From assembly GCF_033807715.1 (NCBI RefSeq), contig NC_084599.1, positions 27,564,125 through 27,628,124 of the forward strand: a DNA stretch of 64,000 bases, given 5' to 3'. The DNA is from Cololabis saira. Taxonomy: Eukaryota > Chordata > Actinopteri > Beloniformes > Belonidae. The notes beneath the pieces were generated by a model. That model was given only the letters and a program-made list of their open reading frames with translations, did not search any database and was not told the DNA's origin. Shown one piece after another: positions 37,916 through 49,242 of the stretch. Made by a program: the position numbers and the translations under genes. The stretch's first letter is position 1, and the number at the start of each line of letters is the position of its first letter.

Positions 37916-40082
37916 TTCTTTTCTTGCTTGGTATGAAAAGAAATGATAACAATCATGCATATGAAAAGGATTGCTCCAAGATATGAGTATATTAGCCTTT
38001 CTCTTTCTTTATGGAGTGAGCCTACTTCATTTTCCTGTCTCACACAATGATCCCTTCTGGCACGTAACACTTTCAGTTTCCATTCTGAGACTACACAGTT
38101 CAGCCGTCCACAACACAGCGAATCTGCATTTGACCTCCACGCACAATGCGCGCTCTGTTGAGACAGAAGAGGGTTTTACAGAGACCAGACTTGTGCTACT
38201 GTTTCTCCTGAAAGCTGGCATTCTTTGATTAGTTTTCCCGTGGACCGTTTGACATTTCCACCCGGTCGCCTTCTCCTCGCTCCATCTCTGTCTTTGGCGG
38301 TAACATTTATTGTAAATCGCTCTCGTCCTGCAAAGTGTCCAACTCAATTTAACTCGTGACAGATTCAGGATTTTCTCATAATGTACTATACAAAGTTTTC
38401 AATATGACCTGAGAAAGGTTTAGATAAAAAAAAGGCATGGAAGAAAAGAAAATGGATAATATGAAAAATAAAGGAAAATGAACCGACTGTTCATGGCAGA
38501 AGGTCAGTGTTGAAGAGAGATGGAAAGAGACCCACGGACAAGAAAATTGGTGTAAGTTAAAAGTGACAGAAAAAAGAGAAAGTTTTACTAACTGTTTCGT
38601 CTTTTTTTTTTATATAATTTTGCAGTTACCAGTTTTCTTGGCATCTCTGTCATCTGTTACGACATGCACTCCTAACTTCCAGAACAAGCAGCAGAAGCTA
38701 CACTGTTCCTGAAGCAACATTCAAAAGTCAAGAGAGGATGAGTGAGACAGTCAGTCTGGATTCTTCCGACAATGGAGAAAGGACAAAAAAAAGTCCATTC
38801 TTTGACAGGAAATAAAAATATGAGGTAAAAACACGGTAACGCATGTGTGCAGAGGCCACCAGCCCAACTGCGAGGCGACACCTGCCGCTCGACAAGAGCA
38901 GGGGTAATTTTAGGGAATGGAGAGCCATTCTGCTGAAGGATGTTTTTGTGTGTGTCCAGCACTTACAGAGATAATGTGCCCATGACGACAGTCCGCAAAG
39001 CACTTCTTCACCCTACATTTGACACATTTAGATGCTACCGCTGTCATAGGTCGCTTGTGTGTCACCGTTAACGCAGACGTTACTGCATCACACCATAAAA
39101 TGACACAATTATATTACATCATACGCAAAGTATGTCAGTTTCAGCTTCTTCACTTCTTCACCAATACACATGTACCATGTTTCCTGCTTTCTTTTAGACT
39201 TTTAATGTTATTTGAGATTCTGCTGCTTTAATTCTGCCAATTTCTATTTACCCAGATGACCTGTCCATGTAAAATTTTACAGATGTCTGTATAAGTGCTA
39301 CAATAGTACTACACCACAAGCTGTTAAACGTTTGGTAGTTGTTTTCCTCTGGGTTTCTTCCGTCAGATATCACTGACTTAAAAAACGCTTCTTTCTCTGA
39401 ATTTGTTGCCCATTTATTGAAATGTGCAACTTCACAGCATCAGTGATAAAAGGGTAGAAAAAGTTGAATAGTGTCCAGATTTTAAGTGTTTGAAACTGTT
39501 TGCAGTAATGACGATAGCGCAGAAGAAAAGCCCATAATATCAACTAATGGGTTCTCTAACAGCGTTTCCTGCACTTCATCGATGGCTGGTAGAAGCGTTT
39601 TCGTTGAATCCACGCGACGCTGACAGTTATGGAAAGTGAGCTAGTGCATCTGCTCAGAGGAAATGTTTGTTCTCCGTCACTTTTATTACAGAGCTTTAGT
39701 GACTTGAATCACAAAATGAAGGATTTATGTAAAAGGACAATGTAACAACCTCTAAAATATCCTTTCCCTGTAGGCTTGTCACATGGTTTTATTAAAAAAA
39801 AAAGTGCAACAAATGAGCAAAAAGTCAAAACACTGTATATCATGTGGTTCACACTAGCCTCACCTGCAGATACTCCATCAGTATTAATCAGTCTTACTAC
39901 CACCCAGGGGAAAACCTACACTACAAGACTTTATATATTGGAATGGAGAAGTGACTTCAAACCTGATGGGACGGTGAAATGCAAAATAGACCCGCAGGTC
40001 TGCGCCGCAGGGGAACCTGTCACGTTTTGCATCACCTATGCATGCAATACACAAATATGAAGTCGTCGAGGAACACCAGGTG

Positions 40083-40709
40083 TAGGGCTGGGCGATATAT
40101 CGAGATTTTAATATATATCGATATATTTTCAAAAGCGATATGGTACGAGACAATATCGTTTATATCGATTTAAAAAAAAAAAAAAAAATGTTTACATTTT
40201 TTTTTAATGATTTTGATATAGCTTATTTTGTGACAAATTGACTTGAATGTTTTATTTGAGATTTGCACAAATGTTTTGTTATTTTCACAACTGTCCACCT
40301 CAGTGGAAAAGTCTGCCTGTTACTGTCTACATTGTATTAATTAGTGTATTTTAATTTAATTGTTATGCTTGGAAAGGGATATTTGTTTTATTTTATTCAA
40401 GAAGCATTTTTATTCTATATATGCAGGCAGTTTATTTTTATTTCATTTGTTTTATACATCTTGATATTGTGCAGACCTCTGTTAATAAAGGAACCTGTGT
40501 GACATTTGGCACGAGGCATTGTATTAAAACTGACTGTTTTTTTAAGGGTTTGCCTCAGAAAAAAATGAACCTAACAGAGATGCTATGCTATAATGCTTTG
40601 GGGGAAACCCCAATTAAGGCACGGAAAAAATATCGAGATATATATCGAGTATCGCCATTTAGCTAGAAAATATCGAGATATGACTTTTGGTCCATATCGC
40701 CCAGCCCTA
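40083..40709. mobile_element. Non-autonomous hAT-type element with 8-bp target duplication
   Basis: The left end is TAGGGCTGGGCGATATATCG and the right end is the complement of TAGGGCTGGGCGATATGG. It is flanked by perfect ACCAGGTG repeats (40075-40082 and 40710-40717). Subterminal regions carry many ATATCG/CGATAT motifs. The interior is AT-rich with an A-tract and no transposase. Length is 627 bp. Confidence 0.9.
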
Positions 40710-42615
40710 ACCAGGTGTTATAAAAATAGGGTTTACATTTCCACTGACCCTCTTGATTGGCTCCATGAAATAATCAAGTTACTTTAACCCCGGTAGCCAA
40801 GCACTAGTGAGGGATGTTCCAGCGGTGTGTAGCTTTCACACCTGGTATTCAAAAACAAGACATCCTGTTCTGTATGACATCCTCAGGTGTGATATTGGGC
40901 AGGAGTGTACACGTGTCACACAGAGGATCATACAATCATGGTTCCATTCCCACTCGTGTTACCTTTTCTATAAACGTATGCACCTCTATTTGCTGCGAGG
41001 TGTCTGATATGAAAGTCTCCACCTCATGGTTTGCGTTACATTACCAGAGAGGACATTGAAAGGACATTCCTCCTGCAGTGAGCATTTGTCCCTTCCAAAA
41101 TCTGCCTCTATTCTCTAAGCTTCTCTCAGACAGGCTGAGCACTGCCCAGATAAGCACACAAGACCAGTCTTTATCTGCCTGGCAGGGGGACATGGCCTCA
41201 GCTAAAATAACCAGCAGTGGGGGCCCGGCTATCTTCACATGGCCCCGGGAATAGAACAGATCCACACAAACGGGGGTGGGATAGACGGGGGGAAAAAAAA
41301 GAAGCTCACACTGTGCACACAGATGCTTGTTTAGCTAATACAGCCACCACCTGCTACTGGCCACTACCTCTGTTGGACCCGATAACACCGAAACACCGGC
41401 ACTGTGACTATAAAGAGGCGGAGAGTGGGAGGTGGGAATGTGAATATGAGACGGCTCCATTTACAGTACTTTACTGTTGTCGTTTGGGGGGTAGAGGTAG
41501 AGTAGGGAGGGGGAATGGTTATGACTAATACCGTCACTGATGGAGAAAAGCTTCTCAGGTCATAAATAGGAGCCATCATTCACTGAATTAGCAAAGTGGA
41601 GAGACAAAATGATGCGCAGCCATTCAGTGATTTGCAGAGAAAGGAAGAGAATTGGTAAAGAGGACTTGTTATCCATCTTGCTACAAATAGGTAGTTTTCA
41701 CAGCATATTTTACCAGCTACATGTGAAAAGACAATCTGCTATTATCTGGTATGATGTGTTACAACTGGAAAATTAACTATTTTCTATGTTGCTTTGGTGA
41801 TACAAAGACAAAAGGAGTTCAAGGATACAGACGCAAAATTTCACTGCAATGTTCTTTTTATTTTGTCTTTTAAACATCATATTTAATATTACTCATTTAT
41901 TTGGTATTTACTTGAAGTAATGAGTTAAATGTGCAAACCTTCTTGCACATATGTTTATCCAACTTAGTGCAACATCGTCTCTGCAGGGACTCCGCTGCCT
42001 GTATGTTCCGGCACATCTTTACTCGAGTCCTGCGGTATGCGTTTGATATGTTTATTTAAATGTAGATGATACCAGTGTGAGCCCCTGTGTGCCACGGTTT
42101 TATGCAAGGAGATTTACAGGGGCTAAACTGAGATCTAACTTAATTATTGCATTTCCCAAATAGCAGGCGCATGACCACCATGTGCCAGCGGCCGATACTG
42201 ACTTTTTGGAAGTAAAAACAACCAACGAATGAGGACAAAAATATCTCTATATCATTGTTAAGCAATTACCGTTGCATCTTCCTCTGGTTAACTGTGTGGA
42301 TAGTTCACATCTTCAATTCACGTTGCACAACGTATTTGTAGACGGTTTTTGACATGCGGTTTGGGGCTCCGGATGTTTAGAAGTTTTATATAAAAGGGTT
42401 TAGAATTTGTTTAGGCCAACGGACTGCAAGCGGGGTGTTCTTCTGCCCTGAACCCGACTGAACCCTAACCGTTGTCAGTTTGCAATCACAAAAACTCATA
42501 CGGGATTATCTATGGATGGAGGGATACAGGACGGAGAGCCGGAGAGCCAGAGAGCCAGAAAGAGAGGAAGACCATTATATAGCCAAATGTGCATTCAAGT
42601 AAATGCATGAGAAGT

Positions 42616-42686
42616 CACACAGACAGACAGACACACAGACAGACACACACACAGATACACACACAGATACACACACAGATACACAC
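42616..42686. repeat. Mixed AGAC/ACAC/AGATACAC repeat
   Basis: AGAC units pass into ACAC units and then a short array of ACACACACAGAT-type units. Confidence 0.9.
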
Positions 42687-42856
42687 CCTCTGGGCCTAAA
42701 CAACCGAGCTCCATCAATCAGGACCAATTCTCACAGGCTGCCTGGGCAAGCGCCATCACCATGGAAACCAAGCCTTTACTCTAAACCTGTCTTGCTTTGT
42801 CTTGTCTGGAGGTTTTCACACAGAATCACTTTCAACGGCAACCAGCAGACCGAGGC

Positions 42857-42875
42857 AAAAAAAAAAAAAAAAAAA
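42857..42875. repeat. Poly-A tract
   Basis: A run of 19 A. Confidence 0.93.
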
Positions 42876-44257
42876 CAGACGGGAAAAAGAGGACCAGGGA
42901 GAGGACACTCGGCATCGCTGGTCTAGGATGGTTGACAAGTCACCATCAAAAGCCAAACAAACAAAGATTTTATAATAGCAGTATCAAGTTTTGTCACTGG
43001 TGTTTGAATTGAAATGCTTTACAGTATTTGCAAAAACAAATTTACAGGAAAAAAAAAGAGAATTTACAAAAGTATTTTTTCCTTGATTGAAAAACTGTAC
43101 TGTGACTTTGCTTACAAGCTCAAACTGTTAAAAGTATTGTGTGCTTAAAGTAAAAATGAAAGTTCTGTCAGCTTAGATTAAAATAAATAAAAAAAGGGCA
43201 TGTTTGGGTCAGCTTCTAATCCTACATAATCCTGAGTTTCAATGTGCAAGCTTAAGGCTTAATGCAAAAGTTATTTTTCCATTTAGAATATCAGGAAAGA
43301 GGACTAATTGGTGTTCGCTCCTGGTGCAGCCGGTGTGAAAGTTTCTGCTACCTGGACTATACAAGCAGTTCTCACTCGTCTTTACATCCTCTCAGACTTA
43401 CGGCCATTAGTGCATGAGAAAACATTCACAAGCAGGCGCTTTATGAAAAGCAACATTTATTTACAAAGTGCTTTTTACAGTTGATTCACAAAGTGCTGAA
43501 TAACAGAAAAAAACCTTTTACACATAAGGTAAAATAAAATAAAAAAAACAAGAAAGATAGGGGGGAACGAAATTGTGCCATCTATGTTTACTGCAGTCCA
43601 AAAAAAAAATAGCAGATCAGGCTCAAAAGTCCACAAGGGACTTGAGGCAGGAGGTGGGAATGTAGTATGAAGTTCTCGCGTGTTTGGTACCTGGAGGAGA
43701 AAAACTCTGCCTGAGCACGCTACTGCCACAAGCTGCCTTCCTACAAACTAGTAATATGCACAAATTGGTCCCACTGAAACAAGTGTTGAAGTCTAAAGGA
43801 AAAAATAAAAGAAAAAAACTAATGACACTATATTCTAACGACAGCTAATGACAGTATCCTTCAACCCACAGGAAATAAATAAGCTCATTTGCTCAGAGCG
43901 AAGACAGAAATAAAGCTTGAGTGTGCGTCTGATACCAAAATGGTCACGGAGTGGGCAGAGAGGTGAAACTATTCTGTAATTTAAAGATTCGCTTGAGGAA
44001 ATTGACACTTGCTGGCTCATTAAACCGAGAGGACACCTCAAATTAGCAACAGTACTGAAGGTCTGACCAAAACAAATGCCAACAGAGAAATTCAGAGAAA
44101 ACAAGCCTCTAGTGGTCCTCTGGAAACAAAACAAGTGTTTAATTTCAAGTTATATACAACGAAAAGCCTCCATCTGTGAAGAATTACAGAGAGAAGGTTT
44201 AATTAGTGTGCCAACAAGACAACAAGGGAAGGTTTTATGGGAGATGTTCTGAAACTG

Positions 44258-44372
44258 GATGAGCTATTGGTCCACAGTGTGCCCCCACTCTTAACCCACC
44301 GGCATCTGGGATTGGTTCCAGCAGATCCTGCAACCCCCAACAGGAAAAAAGCTGGTGCAGAAAACACTGCAG
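44258..44372 (+). repeat. Degenerate LINE/SINE-type 3' fragment
   Basis: The stretch around GGCATCTGGGATTGGTTCCA and the following CAGATCCTGCAACCCCCAA, CAGGAAAAAAGCTGGTGCAG resembles the very common fish retrotransposon tail (gctgggattggctccagc ... cgaccctgaacaggataagcgg). It is diverged, with no intact terminal microsatellite. Confidence 0.55.
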
Positions 44373-44767
44373 TGTCTTCATGAACATGTTTAGAACATCT
44401 GACAGAATATCTAATCCTTCTGAACTTCTCTCCAGTAGAAGAATAACAACTTTCACACTTTTCAATGTCATGTACTTAAACTGAACTCATACAACAACAC
44501 TCAAACTATACAGGTAGCTTCAGAGGACTGCTCTTTTGTCCACTGAGCTGATTAAAAGTGCATTTCAAGTAATAAAAACAACATGCACAATGATTTTTCA
44601 TTGTTTCCATTGTTTAGAAGATGAAAAGAATTCCTACTACGTTATCCAAAAAGCAAAAGCAAAAGAGCAAAAGAGGTTTCAGTCATAACGTATAAGGCTC
44701 ACAGTGAATCTTTCTACAGAGTATTCTTGTTCAGCCACTTTATAATTGGCACAATACTACAGTTGGC

Positions 44768-44897
<130 letters not shown>

Positions 44898-47650
44898 CAA
44901 AAAAATGGACAAGATAAGTTACCAAAGCAACCACAGTCTGAAATGCCTCCTTGTGACAAACTATATTTAAAGCGATTCCTGATTACCAGAGTCAGTTTCT
45001 GGTGCTTGGCTCTTCCCTGTCGAGCAAATTCCACTCATTTTCAGTGACAGCAGGCCTAGAGTGAATTAGTGCCAACCGATGAACACCGTTAACTTCACAG
45101 AGACAGCAAACGCAGGGTTTTAGTGGATTAAACCACAAAAAAAACATGTGACAATTTCCTTCCTCCGTTTCTAGGGGTCAGCTTCAGAGAATTCAAGCAA
45201 CTGTATTTGTAACGTAATTAAGAATGTACCCCTTTTCCTCTCCTTTTAGAAAAAAAAAGAAAAGAAATAACTGGGCCCAATATGCAACGGGCATCGGGGT
45301 GCACATACAACTGAATCTACTTGACGGTGTTGGCTCAAATATTATTTAGCTGGTAAAGATAAGGAATTAGTGAAGCACAAAGACAAACAAGGAGCCAAGA
45401 TGTAAGAGCAAGAAATTACTACATTTTTCTATTTTGGCAGATTCAAAGGGAAAATAAATAATTGAAGTCCCTCACTCCATTATCATAAGATATTTGCCAA
45501 GAATAAAAACACCAAAAAGGGAAAACCAAAGAGAGAAAGAGGAAGGAAAGAAAGAATGACAAGGGTTAAAAGAGGAAGAAATACATGTATAAACTTGGTT
45601 CAAATTCTCAATTACTACAAGAACATCATCTCATATCAAAAATGTATTAAAAGTTATGCATTTTAAGTAAAGAAAAAAATATTCAGAAGGCTTGTTGCAA
45701 TGTCTAAAATAACACTAAAAGTAAATAATTAATGTCTTTTAACCAGCTCTGTCTGATTTACTTGTTTACACGTTATACGAACAACATTAAGCAATTGTGT
45801 GTCCTTGCTGGATGGTTCGTTACCTTTAATCACAAATAGCTTTAATTAAAATATATAATATCTTGCTGTTTTGCATATATCAGGTAGTCGATCTATCATT
45901 AATTATACCGTGGTGTGTTTATGTACTTTTTCTATTGTTGTTTGTTTAGCTGATTAAAATATTAACTTCAATGCTTTTATTTCTCTTTGCATTTATATTC
46001 AAATGCCATTTATGGACTCTTGAAAGAAGCATTCGATGTGGGTGAGGCTCGAGCACACAGGAAAAATGTATGCATGCATATCACACGTAAACAAATTAAC
46101 TCTTAGCTTTACTCATAAAATGGATGCGTGACACTCCCGTCTAGTTTTATAGCCGTGCCTGAACAAATGTTAAAGGTCTGTAACTCCATCAATATGCCAT
46201 AGACACCCAAGACAAATCTCAGGTGACAATCCACATAAGTATCTTTCAGCATTTGCACACGCACACGTATGCGTACCTGAATACAAATGTATGCAAACCT
46301 GCAGACTTGCGCACAAGCCGCCCAATATAGTTGGGGAGCCAGGATTTATTGAGCCATATTTCTTTCTCTTTTGATTAAAAATGTCCCCTTCTCAGTGTGA
46401 TTTATGAGGATAAATAAAAGGAATGGAGGGCAGTGAGAAACAGAGAGAGAGAGGGAGGGAAGTGAGCGGAAGGGATGACATCATGCTCTCACATGGGCTT
46501 TTCTGCAAAACGGTGGCATCCTTTCAGTCTGCCGAGGGGGAGTGAAAGCAATTGGACAAGTTCACTATTGTGTACGGCTGTGTGGGGGCTGTGCATGTGG
46601 GGGGTGGAGAAGAACTGGGAAAGGGAGGTAGCTTTTGCCTGAGTGCATATATTTTTAAACATATTAGTGAGGAGGCACTGCCCCCCCTCCCAAAAAAAAG
46701 AGACGAGAAGGTAGAGAGGAACGATGTGAATGTGTCTTGCCAGAAGGAGGGGGGGGCAAGACAAAAAACAAAGTGTGAACATGCGTTAATGAGACGGAGT
46801 GAGGAGCTTTCATGTCTTCAGGCGGAGTGTGCAGTGCCGGGCATATAAGTAGGGTTCAAAAATCTGCTTTGAAAAAGAAAGTGAGTCCTACAATAGCCAA
46901 GAGAACTGATGGCAGCACTACATGGAGGTGTTTTGTGCTGAGAGGAGCGGCCTTTAGCACAGAAAGTAGTGCAGCGCGTCATATGACTCGTAAGTTGCAC
47001 CTCCCACTTCAAAGTGTAGCATCGTGCTGCAGACGGGGTCAGATCAGGATCTGTGAAGACTTTAACCACAAGTTCCGCCCTATCATCTTTTATTATAAAT
47101 TGATAACTTGTCAAATGTATTTGATCATTGATACTATGTCCTGAAAGCAGCAAAACAAACTGGCTGGCTGTTATTGCAAAATACACCCGGTGTTTTCTGA
47201 CTGCATGGAGCGTCAGCCAACAATAACGCTTCTGCATTTTATATTTCACAGGAAAAGGGACAATGCAGGGACCGTTTTACAGCAGCAGGTAGAATAAGGT
47301 CAGCTGCCAGTTTGTAAGAGTAAACCTGAACGTCCCCTAAAAGAGACGCAACCTTTCTTTCAATTCTTTTAAATTTAAGTTATTCTATTTTCCAAAACAC
47401 AGTTTTCCTGGAGAAGAAAATGCAATAACGGGTGCCTCAGGGCGGCAAGCTATAGCTCAGTCGCGCATGGATACCTGCTGCTGGTTTTGGTGGGGACAGG
47501 GTGGGGTTGGGGATTATATATAAGAAGCCAACAGGTGCAGCTGTTGTGATGCACGCTATCAATGTCTGTGTGTCCTGGCCTTGGCTTTCTATCTGCGTGG
47601 GTGCGGCTTTCCTGTCGGTGATATAAGGCAAAAAGGTACGATGCGAAGGC

Positions 47651-47666
47651 TTTTTTTTTTTTTTTT
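47651..47666. repeat. Poly-T tract
   Basis: A run of 16 T. Confidence 0.93.
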
Positions 47667-48407
47667 GCATGATGGGGTGAAAAAAACAAATCCAATTATT
47701 CTACCAGACACTCAAACCACCAGGCAATCACAGGAAAAAAATTATTTTTCAACATGAAAAGAATCAAGAGGTCCTTATGTTATCATCCACTGTGAATATG
47801 CTGGAAGTCAAATATGAGACCAAAAAAAAGGGAGATCCATGCATCCGAGGCTAAACGTGTAAATTATCTTGCAAATTACAGCCAGAGATATGGACACAGA
47901 GATGCACACCTATTTGATGCATAATTCTTTTACACAGCAGCACACTTGCCCACACACTCATGCAGGATTTGTAAACAATGAAACCCATAAGGGAGCCTTC
48001 CCACCTTGCCATCACTCTTGTTCTATTCCTCTGAGGAGCCTCCTCTTTGTTTTGTCTCCTTAACGCTGCTCTAAACCCATCTTAACTGGGAAATGGTGCG
48101 GAACAAATCCTAAGCAGGAGTTGACAGGGTGGGATAAGACACTGCTGATGCTCCTCCATTACTAGCATGTGAAGATAGAGAGGACTAAACAGTCTATGGC
48201 AACAGACATCAGACAGAGTTTTTAAAACTCTTGAGCCGAGCTCACTTGTGCCAAAGAAAAATGCTTTATCTGAAGTTTAAGTCACAGAAAAGTGGATGTA
48301 TATTAGCGTCTGCATATCCTGGCCTCCTTCGGTTAAATAAGAGAGACGATTAATGACTTATCATTTATCATCAGTTTAACGTAAGAAGGGGAAGTGCAAC
48401 GTGTCAG

Positions 48408-48868
48408 TAGGGCTGTTCGATTCATCGATTTTAAATCGTAATCGCGATTATGTAATTAGAACGTGAAAATCGTAAAATCGATTTTTCACTTTATTTTTTT
48501 TTACCTTGTCTGCACACATATTAATGATTGATACCATATTAATGATAGATGGAAATACCTCTCAATACCTGCGACAAGTGCCCCATCGGATTTTTTTCTT
48601 TTCAGAGATAAAACTTTATATTTTATTATATTTTTTAAAACTTTTTCAACTTATTTTACAGAGTTTTGCACTTTATTCATTCATTTTTGGTTTAATAAGA
48701 GCAAAGTTTGCACTTAAAGCCCAATGGGGCAAATGTTCAATAAAAAAACAGCATATTTGAAATCATTTCTTTGCCTTTTGTCAATTCACAAAATAATCGT
48801 AATCGAAAATCGGATTTTGAGAGAAAAAAAATCGAGATTTTATTTTTGGGCAAAATCGAACAGCCCTA
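48408..48868. mobile_element. Non-autonomous hAT-type element with 8-bp target duplication
   Basis: The left end is TAGGGCTGTTCGATT and the right end is the complement of TAGGGCTGTTCGATTT. It is flanked by perfect CGTGTCAG repeats (48400-48407 and 48869-48876). Subterminal regions carry repeated AATCG/CGATT motifs. Length is 461 bp with no coding capacity. It sits about 150 bp inside the intron next to the signal-peptide exon. Confidence 0.9.
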
Positions 48869-49015
48869 CGTGTCAGCATGCAAAGCAAAGCACTTGTAAC
48901 CTTATTTGATTTCTGTTGTGATCTCTTCCTCCAACAAGTGCTACCAGGTGTGAGTGAAGACCACACAGTAAAAAGGGGAGAGGTCAGTAACAGAGTAGGT
49001 GCCCCGGGTACTTAC

Positions 49016-49112
49016 ATAAGGCATGGGAACAGGCGAGCAGCAGTGATAGCAGCAGAGTGGTCACAGGCAGCAGGAGTGGCAGGGAGAGGCGCGGGGCACC
49101 GCTGGTGGCCAT
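49016..49112 (-). CDS. ptprs: PTPRS coding exon 1: start codon and signal peptide
   Basis: This exon encodes 32 residues plus one base of codon 33, starting MATSGAPRLS and ending CSHAL. A long Leu-rich hydrophobic core followed by ACSHA is a typical secretory signal peptide with a cleavage site near SHA. The ATG at 49112 is chosen because it is the first ATG in the exon, has A at -3 and G at +4, and has an in-frame TGA upstream at 49223-49221, so the frame cannot extend. The donor reads CTTAT|GTAAGT. The exon ends in phase 1, and the spliced codon with the next exon (T+CA) gives Ser, followed by PPRF as in the mature N terminus of the family. Signal peptide sequence is poorly conserved, so identity rests on the splice continuity and the downstream exons. 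Confidence 0.88.
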
Positions 49113-49242
49113 TCTGGCAGGCAGCAGGAGAGGGGAGAAGGGAGGGGCAGCAGGGCGGGGCCGATCGATGACCTGGCCGGAGAGCCGGGGCCCCAACTGC
49201 ACAGGGCGGGGCGGCGGTCTTCACACAGGTTGGCTTGACACT
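49113..49242 (-). other. ptprs: 5' untranslated segment of the start exon
   Basis: The acceptor TCTTTTTCCAG lies at 49243-49253, and the exon begins AGTGTC at 49242. The segment is GC-rich with several CpG sites and CCCGCCC-type boxes. It contains no upstream ATG and one stop (TGA, 49223-49221) in frame with the real start. An acceptor here means the transcript begins in another exon upstream, to the right. GC-box-like motifs could also reflect an internal promoter, but no TATA or initiator evidence supports that. Confidence 0.75.

Noticed and set aside
48984..49202. Extension of the signal-peptide frame upstream of the ATG
   Set aside because: The upstream part starts only at GTG and an in-frame TGA lies further up; the ATG at 49112 has a good Kozak context, so the extension is untranslated.
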